A stretch of DNA of 13,907 nt, taken from contig NZ_JAUDRJ010000003.1 in assembly GCF_030382115.1 (NCBI RefSeq), positions 6,112,478 through 6,126,384 on the forward strand, read 5' to 3'. Positions 8,141-13,907 of the stretch are shown one piece after another. The position numbers and the translations under genes are program-made. Source of the stretch: Nostoc sp. GT001 (GTDB lineage: Bacteria > Cyanobacteriota > Cyanobacteriia > Cyanobacteriales > Nostocaceae). Position 1 is the stretch's first letter; each line of letters begins with the position of its first letter. A model generated the notes under the pieces. The model was not told where the DNA came from. It was given only the letters and a program-made list of their open reading frames with translations, and searched no databases.

Positions 8141-8398
8141 ATGTACATCCAAATTAAACCAGAACTAGAGCAATTTATTCAGGCACAGGTTGCAAGTGGT
8201 AGATTTACTAATGCAGATGATGTCATCAATGAAGCCTTTAAACTGTTACAAGAAAGAGAGCAGCGACTTGAAGAATTACGGCAAAAAATTTCTGTAGGAA
8301 CTGAACAAATTGCTCAGGGACAAGTAACTGACGGCGAAGTTGTATTTGCCAGATTACAAGAAAAAATTCGTCTAATTTCTGAGGAGTCCTATGAATGA
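8141..8398 (+). CDS. ParD-family antitoxin
   Basis: This 85-residue protein begins MYIQIKPELEQFIQAQVASG, followed by GRFTNADDVINEAFKLLQER. That is the ribbon-helix-helix DNA-binding half of ParD/CopG-type antitoxins. The basic and acidic C-terminal half would wrap the toxin. In this family the antitoxin neutralises a ParE toxin and represses its own operon. The stop codon overlaps the toxin start by four bases (ATGA), the usual translational coupling. No strong ribosome-binding site precedes the ATG. The antitoxin itself looks intact, although its partner is truncated. Confidence 0.85.
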   Translation: MYIQIKPELEQFIQAQVASGRFTNADDVINEAFKLLQEREQRLEELRQKISVGTEQIAQGQVTDGEVVFARLQEKIRLISEESYE

Positions 8399-8622
8399 GT
8401 AATTATTCATTTTCAGATGCAGCAATTCAAGATTTAGATGAAATTTGTGAATATATTGCTCGGAGTAACCCAAAAGCAGCCAGTAAGCTTTTTGATGACA
8501 TTCGCTCAAAATGTAAATTAGTAGCGAGTTTCCCTAATATGGGAAAAAGCTATGGAAGGCTTTTACCAAATCTGCGCAGTTTTGTTGTGAATGATTACAT
8601 TATATTTTACTATCCAAGGTAA
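8395..8622 (+). CDS. RelE/ParE-type toxin, C-terminally truncated
   Basis: The 75-residue product starts MSNYSFSDAAIQDLDEICEY and contains YIARSNPKAASKLFDDIRSK and NLRSFVVNDYIIFYYPR, all typical of ParE toxins, which in this superfamily block gyrase or cleave mRNA. ParE proteins are usually about 90-105 residues. A TAA at 8620-8622 interrupts the frame just before DGISITRVAS, which is the expected next strand and is still present in frame. A second TAA follows at 8656-8658. The toxin therefore lacks its last strand and tail, which normally carry important basic residues, and is probably inactive. Its end also overlaps the converging GNAT reading frame. Calling it a pseudogene would be equally fair. 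Confidence 0.75.
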   Translation: MSNYSFSDAAIQDLDEICEYIARSNPKAASKLFDDIRSKCKLVASFPNMGKSYGRLLPNLRSFVVNDYIIFYYPR

Positions 8623-8988
8623 GACGGAATTAGTATTACTCGTGTTGCCAGTGCCTAACAACCACCTTTGAACGTCTTGCAATTCTGGATATTCTAAAAT
8701 GTATTCTACAAACCATTTTCCTAAACCCTGTCCTCGATAAGGCTCTAAAATAAAAACATCTTTTAATAACGCAGAAGTTGCATAATCAGTGATGACTCGT
8801 GCAAAGCCAACTTGTTGATTATCTTCATAAAGTCCAAAACATAAGGAATTGCTTATTGACTTTTCCACCGTGGCTAACGGAATATTTTCAGCCCAATAGG
8901 AAGTTTGTAAAAAATCATGAATCATTTGAATATCTAATTTAGATTTATCGGTGTTGATGTAAAATCGATGTTTTAATTCTTCATTCAT
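8563..8988 (-). CDS. GNAT acetyltransferase with aberrant C-terminus
   Basis: The 141-residue frame starts at an ATG at 8988. It shows a GNAT core: VGFARVITDYAT, LKDVFILEPYRGQGLGKW with the acetyl-CoA loop RGQGLG (85-90), then LQDVQRWLLGT. In this family LLGT is normally followed by a (K/R)DAHGLY-like stretch and a GF segment, the last part of the fold. Here residues after Thr113 (GNTSNTNS onward) are simply the antisense of the ParE toxin 3' end. The native C-terminus is therefore replaced, and activity is doubtful. The acceptor substrate is unknown. It converges on and overlaps the toxin gene by 60 bases. Confidence 0.7.
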   Translation of the reverse strand: MNEELKHRFYINTDKSKLDIQMIHDFLQTSYWAENIPLATVEKSISNSLCFGLYEDNQQVGFARVITDYATSALLKDVFILEPYRGQGLGKWFVEYILEYPELQDVQRWLLGTGNTSNTNSVLPWIVKYNVIIHNKTAQIW

Positions 8989-9142
8989 CTCGCTATATCT
9001 TTTATTTAATAGGTTGGAAAATTATAATTCATTCTTGGGGTCAGTGGTTTATAGTGTCAAATGATGAAATTACTGAACCATTAGCTGCATAAGAGAGGCT
9101 ATATTCAGCATTCAAAGATATGGGTGCATATAGTTATTGATT

Positions 9143-10588
9143 ATGAATCAGCCTACAACAAAATCTTGGCAAGAAGTCCTCGCTGCTTTCAAACAAATCT
9201 GGGGTTATGAAGATTTCCGTCCACCACAGGGAGAAATTGTCAGCAGTTTATTGGCACAGAAAGATGCGCTGATTATTATGCCCACAGGTGGCGGTAAGTC
9301 GATTTGTTTTCAACTTCCTGCACTGCTACAAACAGGATTAACTTTGGTAGTTTCGCCCTTGGTGGCGTTGATGGAAAACCAAGTTCAGGAATTACTACAA
9401 AGTCACCAAAAAGCAGCACTTTTACATAGTGAATTATCTTCATCTCAACGCCGTGCAACTCTGCAAGCTTTAGAACGTCAACAGCTAAGATTACTTTATT
9501 TATCGCCCGAAACTTTGCTAAGCGTCCCAGTGTGGGAAAGATTATGCCAGCCGCAATTGCAAGTTAATGGTTTGATTTTAGATGAAGCTCATTGTTTAGT
9601 GCAGTGGGGTGATACTTTTCGTCCAGCTTATCGCAGATTAGGGGCGGTGCGTCCGGCATTGCTCAAATCAAAACCACCAGGAACAAAAATCAGTATCGCC
9701 GCTTTTACTGCTACTGCTGACCCCTCAGCCCAAAAAATTATTCAAACAGTTTTACAATTACAGCAACCAGAGATTTTCCGCTTGAATCCTTACCGTCCGA
9801 ACTTGCATCCCAGCGTTCGCATCGCTTGGACACCACGAGGTAGAAAACAACAATTATTAAAGTTTATTCAAAATAGACCGCAACAATCGGGGTTAGTTTA
9901 TGTTCGCACTCGGAGAGATAGTGAAGATTTAGCCCAATGGTTAGCAGAGATGGGTTACGCTACAGCTAGCTATCATGCAGGATTGGGTGCAACAGAACGG
10001 CGTGAAGTAGAAGCAAGCTGGTTAAGTGGTAAAATGCCTTTTGTCGTTTGCACCTGTGCGTTTGGCATGGGGATAAATAAAAGTGATGTTCGCTGGGTGG
10101 CCCACTTTCACGCGCCGCATTTGTTATCTGAATATGTGCAAGAAATTGGCCGCGCTGGAAGGGATGGGAAACCAGCAGAAGCGTTGACATTGATAAGTGA
10201 ACCTACAGGGTGGTTAGATTCAGGGGATAAGCAAAGACAGGAGTTTTTTCAAGAACAAATGCGATCGCAACAACAAATAGCGCAGCAACTTGTGAAAAAA
10301 TTACCAAAACAGGGAGAAGTGAATGCTGTAACTCGACAATTTCCCGAAGGTGCAACGGCGCTAGCTTTACTCCATAGCAACGGTCAGCTAAACTGGCTTG
10401 ATCCTTTCCATTACAGTATTGGGCAAAAAGCCGAAAATCAGCCACCGACGCAATTACACGCTGTTAAACAGATGCAGCAATACCTAACAACTAAGCAGTG
10501 TCGTTGGCAGTTTTTGTTAAATGCCTTTGGTTTTGACAAAGAAGCAGCTAACCTGCGTTGCGGACATTGCGACAATTGCCGTCAATGA
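9143..10588 (+). CDS. recQ: RecQ-family ATP-dependent DNA helicase, short RecS-like form
   Basis: The enzyme unwinds DNA 3'-5' using ATP in recombination and repair. All helicase motifs are present, numbered from the ATG at 9143: Walker A MPTGGGKS (46-53), DEAH (147-150) followed by the RecQ aromatic loop HCLVQWGDTFRPAY, TAT (189-191), motif V FGMGINKSDV and motif VI QEIGRAGRDG (333-342). The C-terminus is the RecQ zinc module with Cys453, Cys473, Cys476 and Cys479. The protein then stops at 481 residues, so the winged-helix and HRDC domains of E. coli RecQ are missing, as in Bacillus RecS-type proteins. A TTG at 9137 would add two residues; the ATG is preferred. The TGA stop shares two bases with the first 21-bp repeat. 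Confidence 0.92.
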   Translation: MNQPTTKSWQEVLAAFKQIWGYEDFRPPQGEIVSSLLAQKDALIIMPTGGGKSICFQLPALLQTGLTLVVSPLVALMENQVQELLQSHQKAALLHSELSSSQRRATLQALERQQLRLLYLSPETLLSVPVWERLCQPQLQVNGLILDEAHCLVQWGDTFRPAYRRLGAVRPALLKSKPPGTKISIAAFTATADPSAQKIIQTVLQLQQPEIFRLNPYRPNLHPSVRIAWTPRGRKQQLLKFIQNRPQQSGLVYVRTRRDSEDLAQWLAEMGYATASYHAGLGATERREVEASWLSGKMPFVVCTCAFGMGINKSDVRWVAHFHAPHLLSEYVQEIGRAGRDGKPAEALTLISEPTGWLDSGDKQRQEFFQEQMRSQQQIAQQLVKKLPKQGEVNAVTRQFPEGATALALLHSNGQLNWLDPFHYSIGQKAENQPPTQLHAVKQMQQYLTTKQCRWQFLLNAFGFDKEAANLRCGHCDNCRQ

Positions 10589-10905
10589 GTATCAAAGACT
10601 CGTTCACGAGTATAAAAGACTCATCGCCGAGTATCAAAGACTCGTCGCCGAGTATCAAAGACTCATTCACGAGTATAAAAGACTCATCGCCGAGTATCAA
10701 AGACTCATTCACGAGTATAAAAGACTCATCGCCGAGTATCAAAGACTCATCGCCGAGTATCAAAGACTCGTCGCCGAGTATAAAAGACTCATTCACGAGT
10801 ATCAAAGACTCATCGCCGAATATAAAAGACTCATTTACGAGTATTACTCCTTTGCTGCTTGTTCGCCGTCAGGTGTTCCCGCTAGAATACGTGGATTTTT
10901 TTTAA
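10585..10905 (+). CDS. Possible repeat-encoded 106-residue protein, doubtful
   Basis: An ATG at 10585 overlaps the recQ TGA (ATGA) and opens a frame through the whole array to a stop at 10903-10905. It encodes seven-residue repeats, SIKDS followed by FT or SP, and ends PLLLVRRQVFPLEYVDFF. In this frame two of the five variable columns are silent (ATC/ATA and TCG/TCA), a weak hint of selection on the protein. Against it, any 21-bp repeat without stops gives open frames: a second plus frame (10521-10961, EYQRLIA heptads) and one minus frame are open too. No known family is recognised. Confidence 0.25.
   Translation: MSIKDSFTSIKDSSPSIKDSSPSIKDSFTSIKDSSPSIKDSFTSIKDSSPSIKDSSPSIKDSSPSIKDSFTSIKDSSPNIKDSFTSITPLLLVRRQVFPLEYVDFF
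10587..10850 (+). repeat. Tandem array of twelve 21-bp repeats plus a partial unit
   Basis: Each unit begins GAGTAT, then C or A, then AAAGACTC, then a tail of G/A plus TTCAC or TCGCC. Twelve complete units run from 10587 to 10838 without gaps; a partial thirteenth starts at 10839. Units 4-5 (10650-10691) and 6-7 (10692-10733) are identical 42-base dimers, showing recent block duplication. GAGT and ACTC alternate as inverted repeats, so single strands can form small hairpins. Unit 12 has GAATAT and a TTTAC tail, suggesting the downstream edge is diverging. The array begins inside the recQ stop codon. It is not a CRISPR: there are no unique spacers. Confidence 0.95.
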
Positions 10906-11000
10906 TAACTGCGATCGCGCAGCGTCTTGTTAGAGAAAGATGCAAAAGAAAAGATAAATAATTTTATAGCGGGACAGGGAGTAAGTTAAAACTTTTTTCT

Positions 11001-11025
11001 GGCGTTGCATAATGGCGGTATGAAT
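11001..11025 (+). repeat. IS1-family terminal inverted repeat (transposase 3' side)
   Basis: Twenty-five bases, perfectly inverted relative to 11731-11755. The transposase stop codon TGA (11027-11025) overlaps its inner end by one base. Confidence 0.93.
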
Positions 11026-11716
11026 CATACTGAAACTGGAACATCCCAAAACTTGAGATAGTGAAGTAGCAATCGAATCGAGTATTTCAGCATTTGTGCT
11101 GATTTGGAATAACATAGCGTTTTTCGATGCAATCGAGCGAGATAGTGGCGCAACCGGGTGTTTTCCCCCTCAACTCGTGTCATGTAAGTCTTGCTCACAA
11201 TCTGGTCGCCCTCTGGAATAAAGCCTGGATAGACCAACCATCCATCCGTGACATAGAAATAGCACTGCCAAGTACCTACAATATCCCATAACGGTCGAAA
11301 AGTTTCGGCGCTATGGTCGCCCAAAACCCACGCTAAAATACCTTGTGTGAAGTGGTTCACTGCTGTCCAAAGCCAAACTTTGTTTTTTTTGAGCCGACGA
11401 ACGTTTCTAGTTCATCGAGTTCGCCAACTTCTGGAATTGTCTCTGGATCATAAACATCAGGTAGCAGTTCTCCTACAAGTTTTACCCAAGTAATCAATGT
11501 CGTGTGATGCACACCTTTGACCCGTTCAATGCCACGAAATCCCATACCATTAACGTACATTTTCAGGCATTCCCGTTTCACTTCATCACTGTATCCTTGA
11601 GGTGGTTCGTACCGATCAATAAATTGGCGATCGCAATTACAGCAAATGTGATTCTGTTTACCTCTTTTATTTCCGTTCTTACGGATATGAGACGACCCAC
11701 AACGCGGACATTCCAT
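11025..11716 (-). CDS. IS1-family transposase (InsAB'), -1 programmed frameshift
   Basis: Two overlapping minus-strand frames make one enzyme. The first (11716-11357) encodes the InsA part with zinc-finger cysteines (MECPRCGSSHIRKNGN, ICCNCDRQF), a helix-turn-helix-like region (GMGFRGIERVKGVHHTTL) and DELETFVGSKK carrying the first catalytic Asp. The second encodes NKVWLWTAVNHFTQGILAW, VTDGWLVYPGF with the second Asp, and TRVEGENTRLRHYLARLHRK near the last Glu. They join at a run of eight A residues (minus strand, 11390-11383). Reading TCA-AAA-AAA and slipping back one base continues as AAC-AAA-GTT, giving a protein of about 230 residues. IS1 uses just this kind of slippage; InsA alone acts as a repressor in E. 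coli IS1. Confidence 0.9.
11383..11390 (-). promoter_or_regulatory. Slippery A8 run for -1 ribosomal frameshift
   Basis: The minus-strand A8 contains A AAA AAA in the InsA reading frame (TCA AAA AAA ACA). Slipping by -1 enters the InsB frame and restores the continuous family sequence GSKKNKVWLW. E. coli IS1 uses a comparable A6C site. Confidence 0.8.
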
Positions 11717-11730
11717 CCAGTTTTACCTCA

Positions 11731-11755
11731 ATTCATACCGCCATTATGCAACGCC
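11731..11755 (-). repeat. IS1-family terminal inverted repeat (transposase 5' side)
   Basis: Twenty-five bases, perfectly inverted relative to 11001-11025. It lies 14 bases upstream of the transposase ATG, so the transposase promoter must lie in or close to this end, as is usual for IS1-type elements. Confidence 0.93.
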
Positions 11756-11797
11756 TTTTTTTCTTTGCCCTGCTCTGCTACATATTCTCCAGCTAGG

Positions 11798-11842
11798 TTC
11801 ATCCAATAGGATGAATTGTCATTTTCACCACCAAGTGACAAT
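11798..11842 (+). promoter_or_regulatory. Two adjacent dyads upstream of the S9 peptidase
   Basis: TTCATCC-AATA-GGATGAA (11798-11815) is a perfect 7-bp hairpin followed by a T-rich stretch. Directly after it, ATTGTCA (11815-11821) pairs with TGACAAT (11836-11842) across 14 bases. They lie 27-71 bases before the start codon. They could be operators, a leader structure or a weak terminator for transcription arriving from upstream. Confidence 0.4.
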
Positions 11843-11868
11843 AGGGTAATCAAGTAGAGGATAAAAAT

Positions 11869-13758
11869 ATGTCATCTGCTCAAGCGCCCTCTCTAGCACC
11901 GTTGATTCCGCGCGAAATTCTGTTTGGGAATCCCGAAAAAACTAGCCCACAACTCTCGCCTGATGGTAAGTACTTGGCATATATCGCCCCTGATGAGAAA
12001 AATGTCTTGCAGGTATGGTTGCGAACTATAGGACAAGAAGACGACCAAATACTAACTGCTGACAAAAAGCGCGGTATCCGCATTTTCTTCTGGACTTATA
12101 ACGCCGACCAGTTGATTTATATGCAAGACTCGGATGGTGACGAGAACTTTCACCTCCACTTGGTTAATATCCACTCCAAGATTGTGCGTGACTTAACGCC
12201 ATTCCAAGGTGTAAAAGCCGAACTTGTGGAACTGGAACCTAAATTTCCAGATCAAGCACTCGTAGCGTTGAACTTGAACAATCCCCAAAAGTTTGACGTT
12301 TATCGCATCAATCTAAAAAATGGTGCGGTTGAGTTCGACACCGATAACCCCGGTAACATTATCAGTTGGACATCTGACGCTGATTTCCAAGTACGTGCAG
12401 CAATAGCTAGTACTCCTGATGGTGGTTACGATTTGTTATTACGGGAAACTACGGATAAAGAGTGGGATGTTCTCCGTCACTGGGGACTAGAAGAACAAGG
12501 GAATTCTGTTAGCTTCTCGGCTGATGGCAAAACACTTTATATTGAAGGCAGTCATGATGCTAACGCCCAACGTCTGCTAGCTGTTGACTTAGATACCCGT
12601 GAAGAAACAGCGATCGCCCAAGATGAGCAGTATGATGTTATGGGGATAGTCATTCAGCCTGTAACACGAGTTATCCAAGCAGTTTCTTTCTACAAAGACA
12701 AACAGGAATGGCAGGTAATTGACGAAAGTATCGCCGCTGATTTTGAAGAAATTGCCAAGGTACGTTCTGGGGAGTTTTCTTTAATTAGCCGCGATTTGGA
12801 AGATAAAAACTGGCTATTAGCTTACAACACAGACGATGGTCCAGTTTATTACTATGCCTATAACCGAGAATCGAAAACTAGCACTTTCCTCTTTAGCAAC
12901 AAACCCAAACTCGAAGGTTTGCAGTTAGCATCAATGCAACCGATTTCCTACGAGGCACGGGATGGTTTAACTATCCACGCTTACCTCACAACCCCTGTGG
13001 GAATACTTAGCCAGAATCTACCAACAATACTCCTGGTTCACGGCGGTCCTTGGATGCGGGATACCTGGGGTTTAGATCCGGAAGCGCAATGGTTAGCTAA
13101 CCGGGGTTACGCTGTTCTGCAAGTAAACTTTCGTGGTTCCACTGGCTACGGCAAAGCATTTTTGAATGCTGGAAATCGGGAATGGGCTGCTAAAATGCAC
13201 GACGATTTGATTGATGCTGTTAACTGGCTAGTGGAACAAGGTATTTCTGACCCGCAAAAGATTGCGATTATGGGCGGCTCTTATGGCGGTTATGCCACCC
13301 TAGTGGGGTTAACTTTTACACCAGAAGTTTTTGCCGCTGGTGTGGATATTGTCGGGCCGAGTAACCTAATTACGCTGATAGGAACTATACCGCCTTATTG
13401 GGAACCATTGAAGGCAATGCTTTACCATCGTGTCGGTAACTTGGAGATAGAAGAGGAGTTTTTGAAATCGCGATCGCCTTTATTTTTCGCTGACCGAATT
13501 CAAAAACCTTTACTTATCGGTCAAGGTGCAAATGATCCGCGAGTGAAACAATCAGAAAGTGATCAAATTGTCAACGCAATGCAGCAAGCTGGTTTACCAG
13601 TGAAATATGCGCTTTATACAGATGAAGGACATGGTTTTGCCAGACCAGAAAATCGGTTGCACTTCTTTGCGATCGCAGAAGAGTTTCTCGCCAAATATTT
13701 AGGCGGCAGATTTGAACCTTTGGCAGATATACCCGGTCATTCAGGAATAGTTAATTGA
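11869..13758 (+). CDS. S9 family peptidase (prolyl oligopeptidase/acylaminoacyl-peptidase type)
   Basis: The 629-residue serine peptidase has an N-terminal beta-propeller-like half (about residues 20-340, with strand-turn phrases such as SPQLSPDGKYLAYI and SVSFSADGKTLYI) and a C-terminal alpha/beta hydrolase domain. The catalytic triad is visible: Ser471 in GGSYGGY, Asp556 in GANDPRV and His588 in DEGHGF. HGGP (391-394) supplies the oxyanion region, and FRGSTGYGKAF is typical of the acylaminoacyl-peptidase subgroup. Such enzymes cleave short peptides or blocked N-terminal residues; the propeller restricts entry to small substrates. No signal peptide is seen, so a cytoplasmic location is likely. 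AGAGG at 11856-11860 is a good ribosome-binding site for the ATG at 11869. The IS1 element ends 113 bases upstream. Confidence 0.93.
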   Translation: MSSAQAPSLAPLIPREILFGNPEKTSPQLSPDGKYLAYIAPDEKNVLQVWLRTIGQEDDQILTADKKRGIRIFFWTYNADQLIYMQDSDGDENFHLHLVNIHSKIVRDLTPFQGVKAELVELEPKFPDQALVALNLNNPQKFDVYRINLKNGAVEFDTDNPGNIISWTSDADFQVRAAIASTPDGGYDLLLRETTDKEWDVLRHWGLEEQGNSVSFSADGKTLYIEGSHDANAQRLLAVDLDTREETAIAQDEQYDVMGIVIQPVTRVIQAVSFYKDKQEWQVIDESIAADFEEIAKVRSGEFSLISRDLEDKNWLLAYNTDDGPVYYYAYNRESKTSTFLFSNKPKLEGLQLASMQPISYEARDGLTIHAYLTTPVGILSQNLPTILLVHGGPWMRDTWGLDPEAQWLANRGYAVLQVNFRGSTGYGKAFLNAGNREWAAKMHDDLIDAVNWLVEQGISDPQKIAIMGGSYGGYATLVGLTFTPEVFAAGVDIVGPSNLITLIGTIPPYWEPLKAMLYHRVGNLEIEEEFLKSRSPLFFADRIQKPLLIGQGANDPRVKQSESDQIVNAMQQAGLPVKYALYTDEGHGFARPENRLHFFAIAEEFLAKYLGGRFEPLADIPGHSGIVN

Positions 13759-13762
13759 AGAA

Positions 13763-13783
13763 GGCAGGAGGCAGGAGGCAGAA
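13763..13783 (+). repeat. Short heptamer tandem repeat
   Basis: Three 7-base units, GGCAGGA, GGCAGGA, GGCAGAA, start seven bases after the peptidase coding end. This is a common intergenic heptamer type in Nostoc-group cyanobacteria. The remaining bases to 13907 show no gene, clear terminator or RNA structure that I can support. Confidence 0.65.
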
Positions 13784-13907
13784 GGTTTTACCTCAGTTGG
13801 GGATTCAAACTCCTCCTGAAAAAGAGCCACAAAACTAGAATTTTTGGAGTTCTTGTCTTAAACCCTTGCTTCCTATAGTCGCGGGCTGTTACAGATAGCG
13901 CAGCGGT

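Larger units (their letters stand above)
11001..11755 (-). mobile_element. IS1-family insertion sequence, apparently intact
   Basis: The 755-bp element is bounded by perfect 25-bp inverted repeats (11001-11025 and 11731-11755) that begin GGCGTTGCATAATGGCG. A further AAACTGG match lies just inside both ends. The flanks CTTTTTTCT (10992-11000) and TTTTTTTCT (11756-11764) agree at 8 of 9 positions, consistent with the 9-bp target duplication usual for IS1, with one later change. The element encodes one frameshifted transposase on the minus strand. It lies between the repeat array after recQ and the S9 peptidase, apparently in non-coding DNA. A HIP1 site (11627-11634) inside the element suggests long residence in cyanobacterial hosts. 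Confidence 0.93.

Noticed and set aside
5370..8660. A defence island joining the NTPase and toxin-antitoxin genes
   Set aside because: The genes are divergent, separated by mosaic repeats, the toxin is truncated, and no recognised defence effector is present.
10587..10850. Possible CRISPR array
   Set aside because: The 21-bp units are contiguous and there are no unique spacers between them; no cas genes are nearby.
11025..11716. Transposase as a frameshifted pseudogene
   Set aside because: The break falls exactly on an A8 slippery run and restores the family sequence by a -1 shift, as expected for an active IS1-type element.
11504..11809. Plus-strand ORF across the IS1 element end
   Set aside because: It is antisense to the transposase, crosses the terminal repeat and resembles no protein family.
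13806..13856. Possible terminator after the S9 peptidase
   Set aside because: AACTCC and GGAGTT can pair, but the loop exceeds 30 bases and no U-run follows.

Overview
The window looks like chromosomal DNA from a filamentous, Nostoc/Anabaena-type cyanobacterium. The grounds are eleven exact copies of the cyanobacterial HIP1 octamer (GCGATCGC) in 13.9 kb, short heptameric tandem repeats between genes, AT-rich intergenic DNA, and gene families common in that group: a CHASE2 sensor, a LabA/NYN protein, a HEAT-repeat NTPase and S9 peptidases. Species cannot be fixed from the sequence alone.

Layout, left to right. (1) 1-800, minus: N-terminal part of a CHASE2-domain membrane sensor; its output domain lies outside the window. 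(2) 801-1539: a long intergenic stretch with an imperfect inverted repeat and one weak mini-ORF. (3) 1540-3761, plus: a NYN/LabA-like protein, then leuA (2-isopropylmalate synthase) with a hairpin after it. (4) 3862-5203, plus: a GNAT acetyltransferase and a SnoaL-like protein, ending in a hairpin that can serve both converging genes. (5) 5370-7844, minus: an 824-residue protein joining a probable export signal, HEAT repeats, a membrane segment and a NACHT/STAND-like NTPase. (6) 7845-8140: a GC-rich mosaic of short repeats and palindromes. (7) 8141-8988: a ParD/ParE-type toxin-antitoxin pair whose toxin lacks its C-terminus, meeting tail to tail a GNAT gene that also seems to lack its 3' end. 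(8) 9143-10588: a short, RecS-like RecQ helicase, followed without a gap by twelve 21-bp tandem repeats. (9) 11001-11755: an almost perfect IS1-family element whose transposase needs a -1 frameshift. (10) 11869-13758: an S9 prolyl-oligopeptidase-type peptidase, then a short heptamer repeat.

Most genes are housekeeping or single-function genes with no visible shared pathway. The plasticity lies in 7.8-11.8 kb, where mosaic repeats, a decayed toxin-antitoxin locus, a tandem array and an insertion sequence cluster. The observations most worth following are the shared truncation point of the toxin and acetyltransferase genes near 8650-8655, the 21-bp array that begins inside the recQ stop codon, and the HEAT-membrane-NTPase architecture. 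I see no CRISPR array, no tRNA or rRNA gene, and no convincing complete new multi-gene system.
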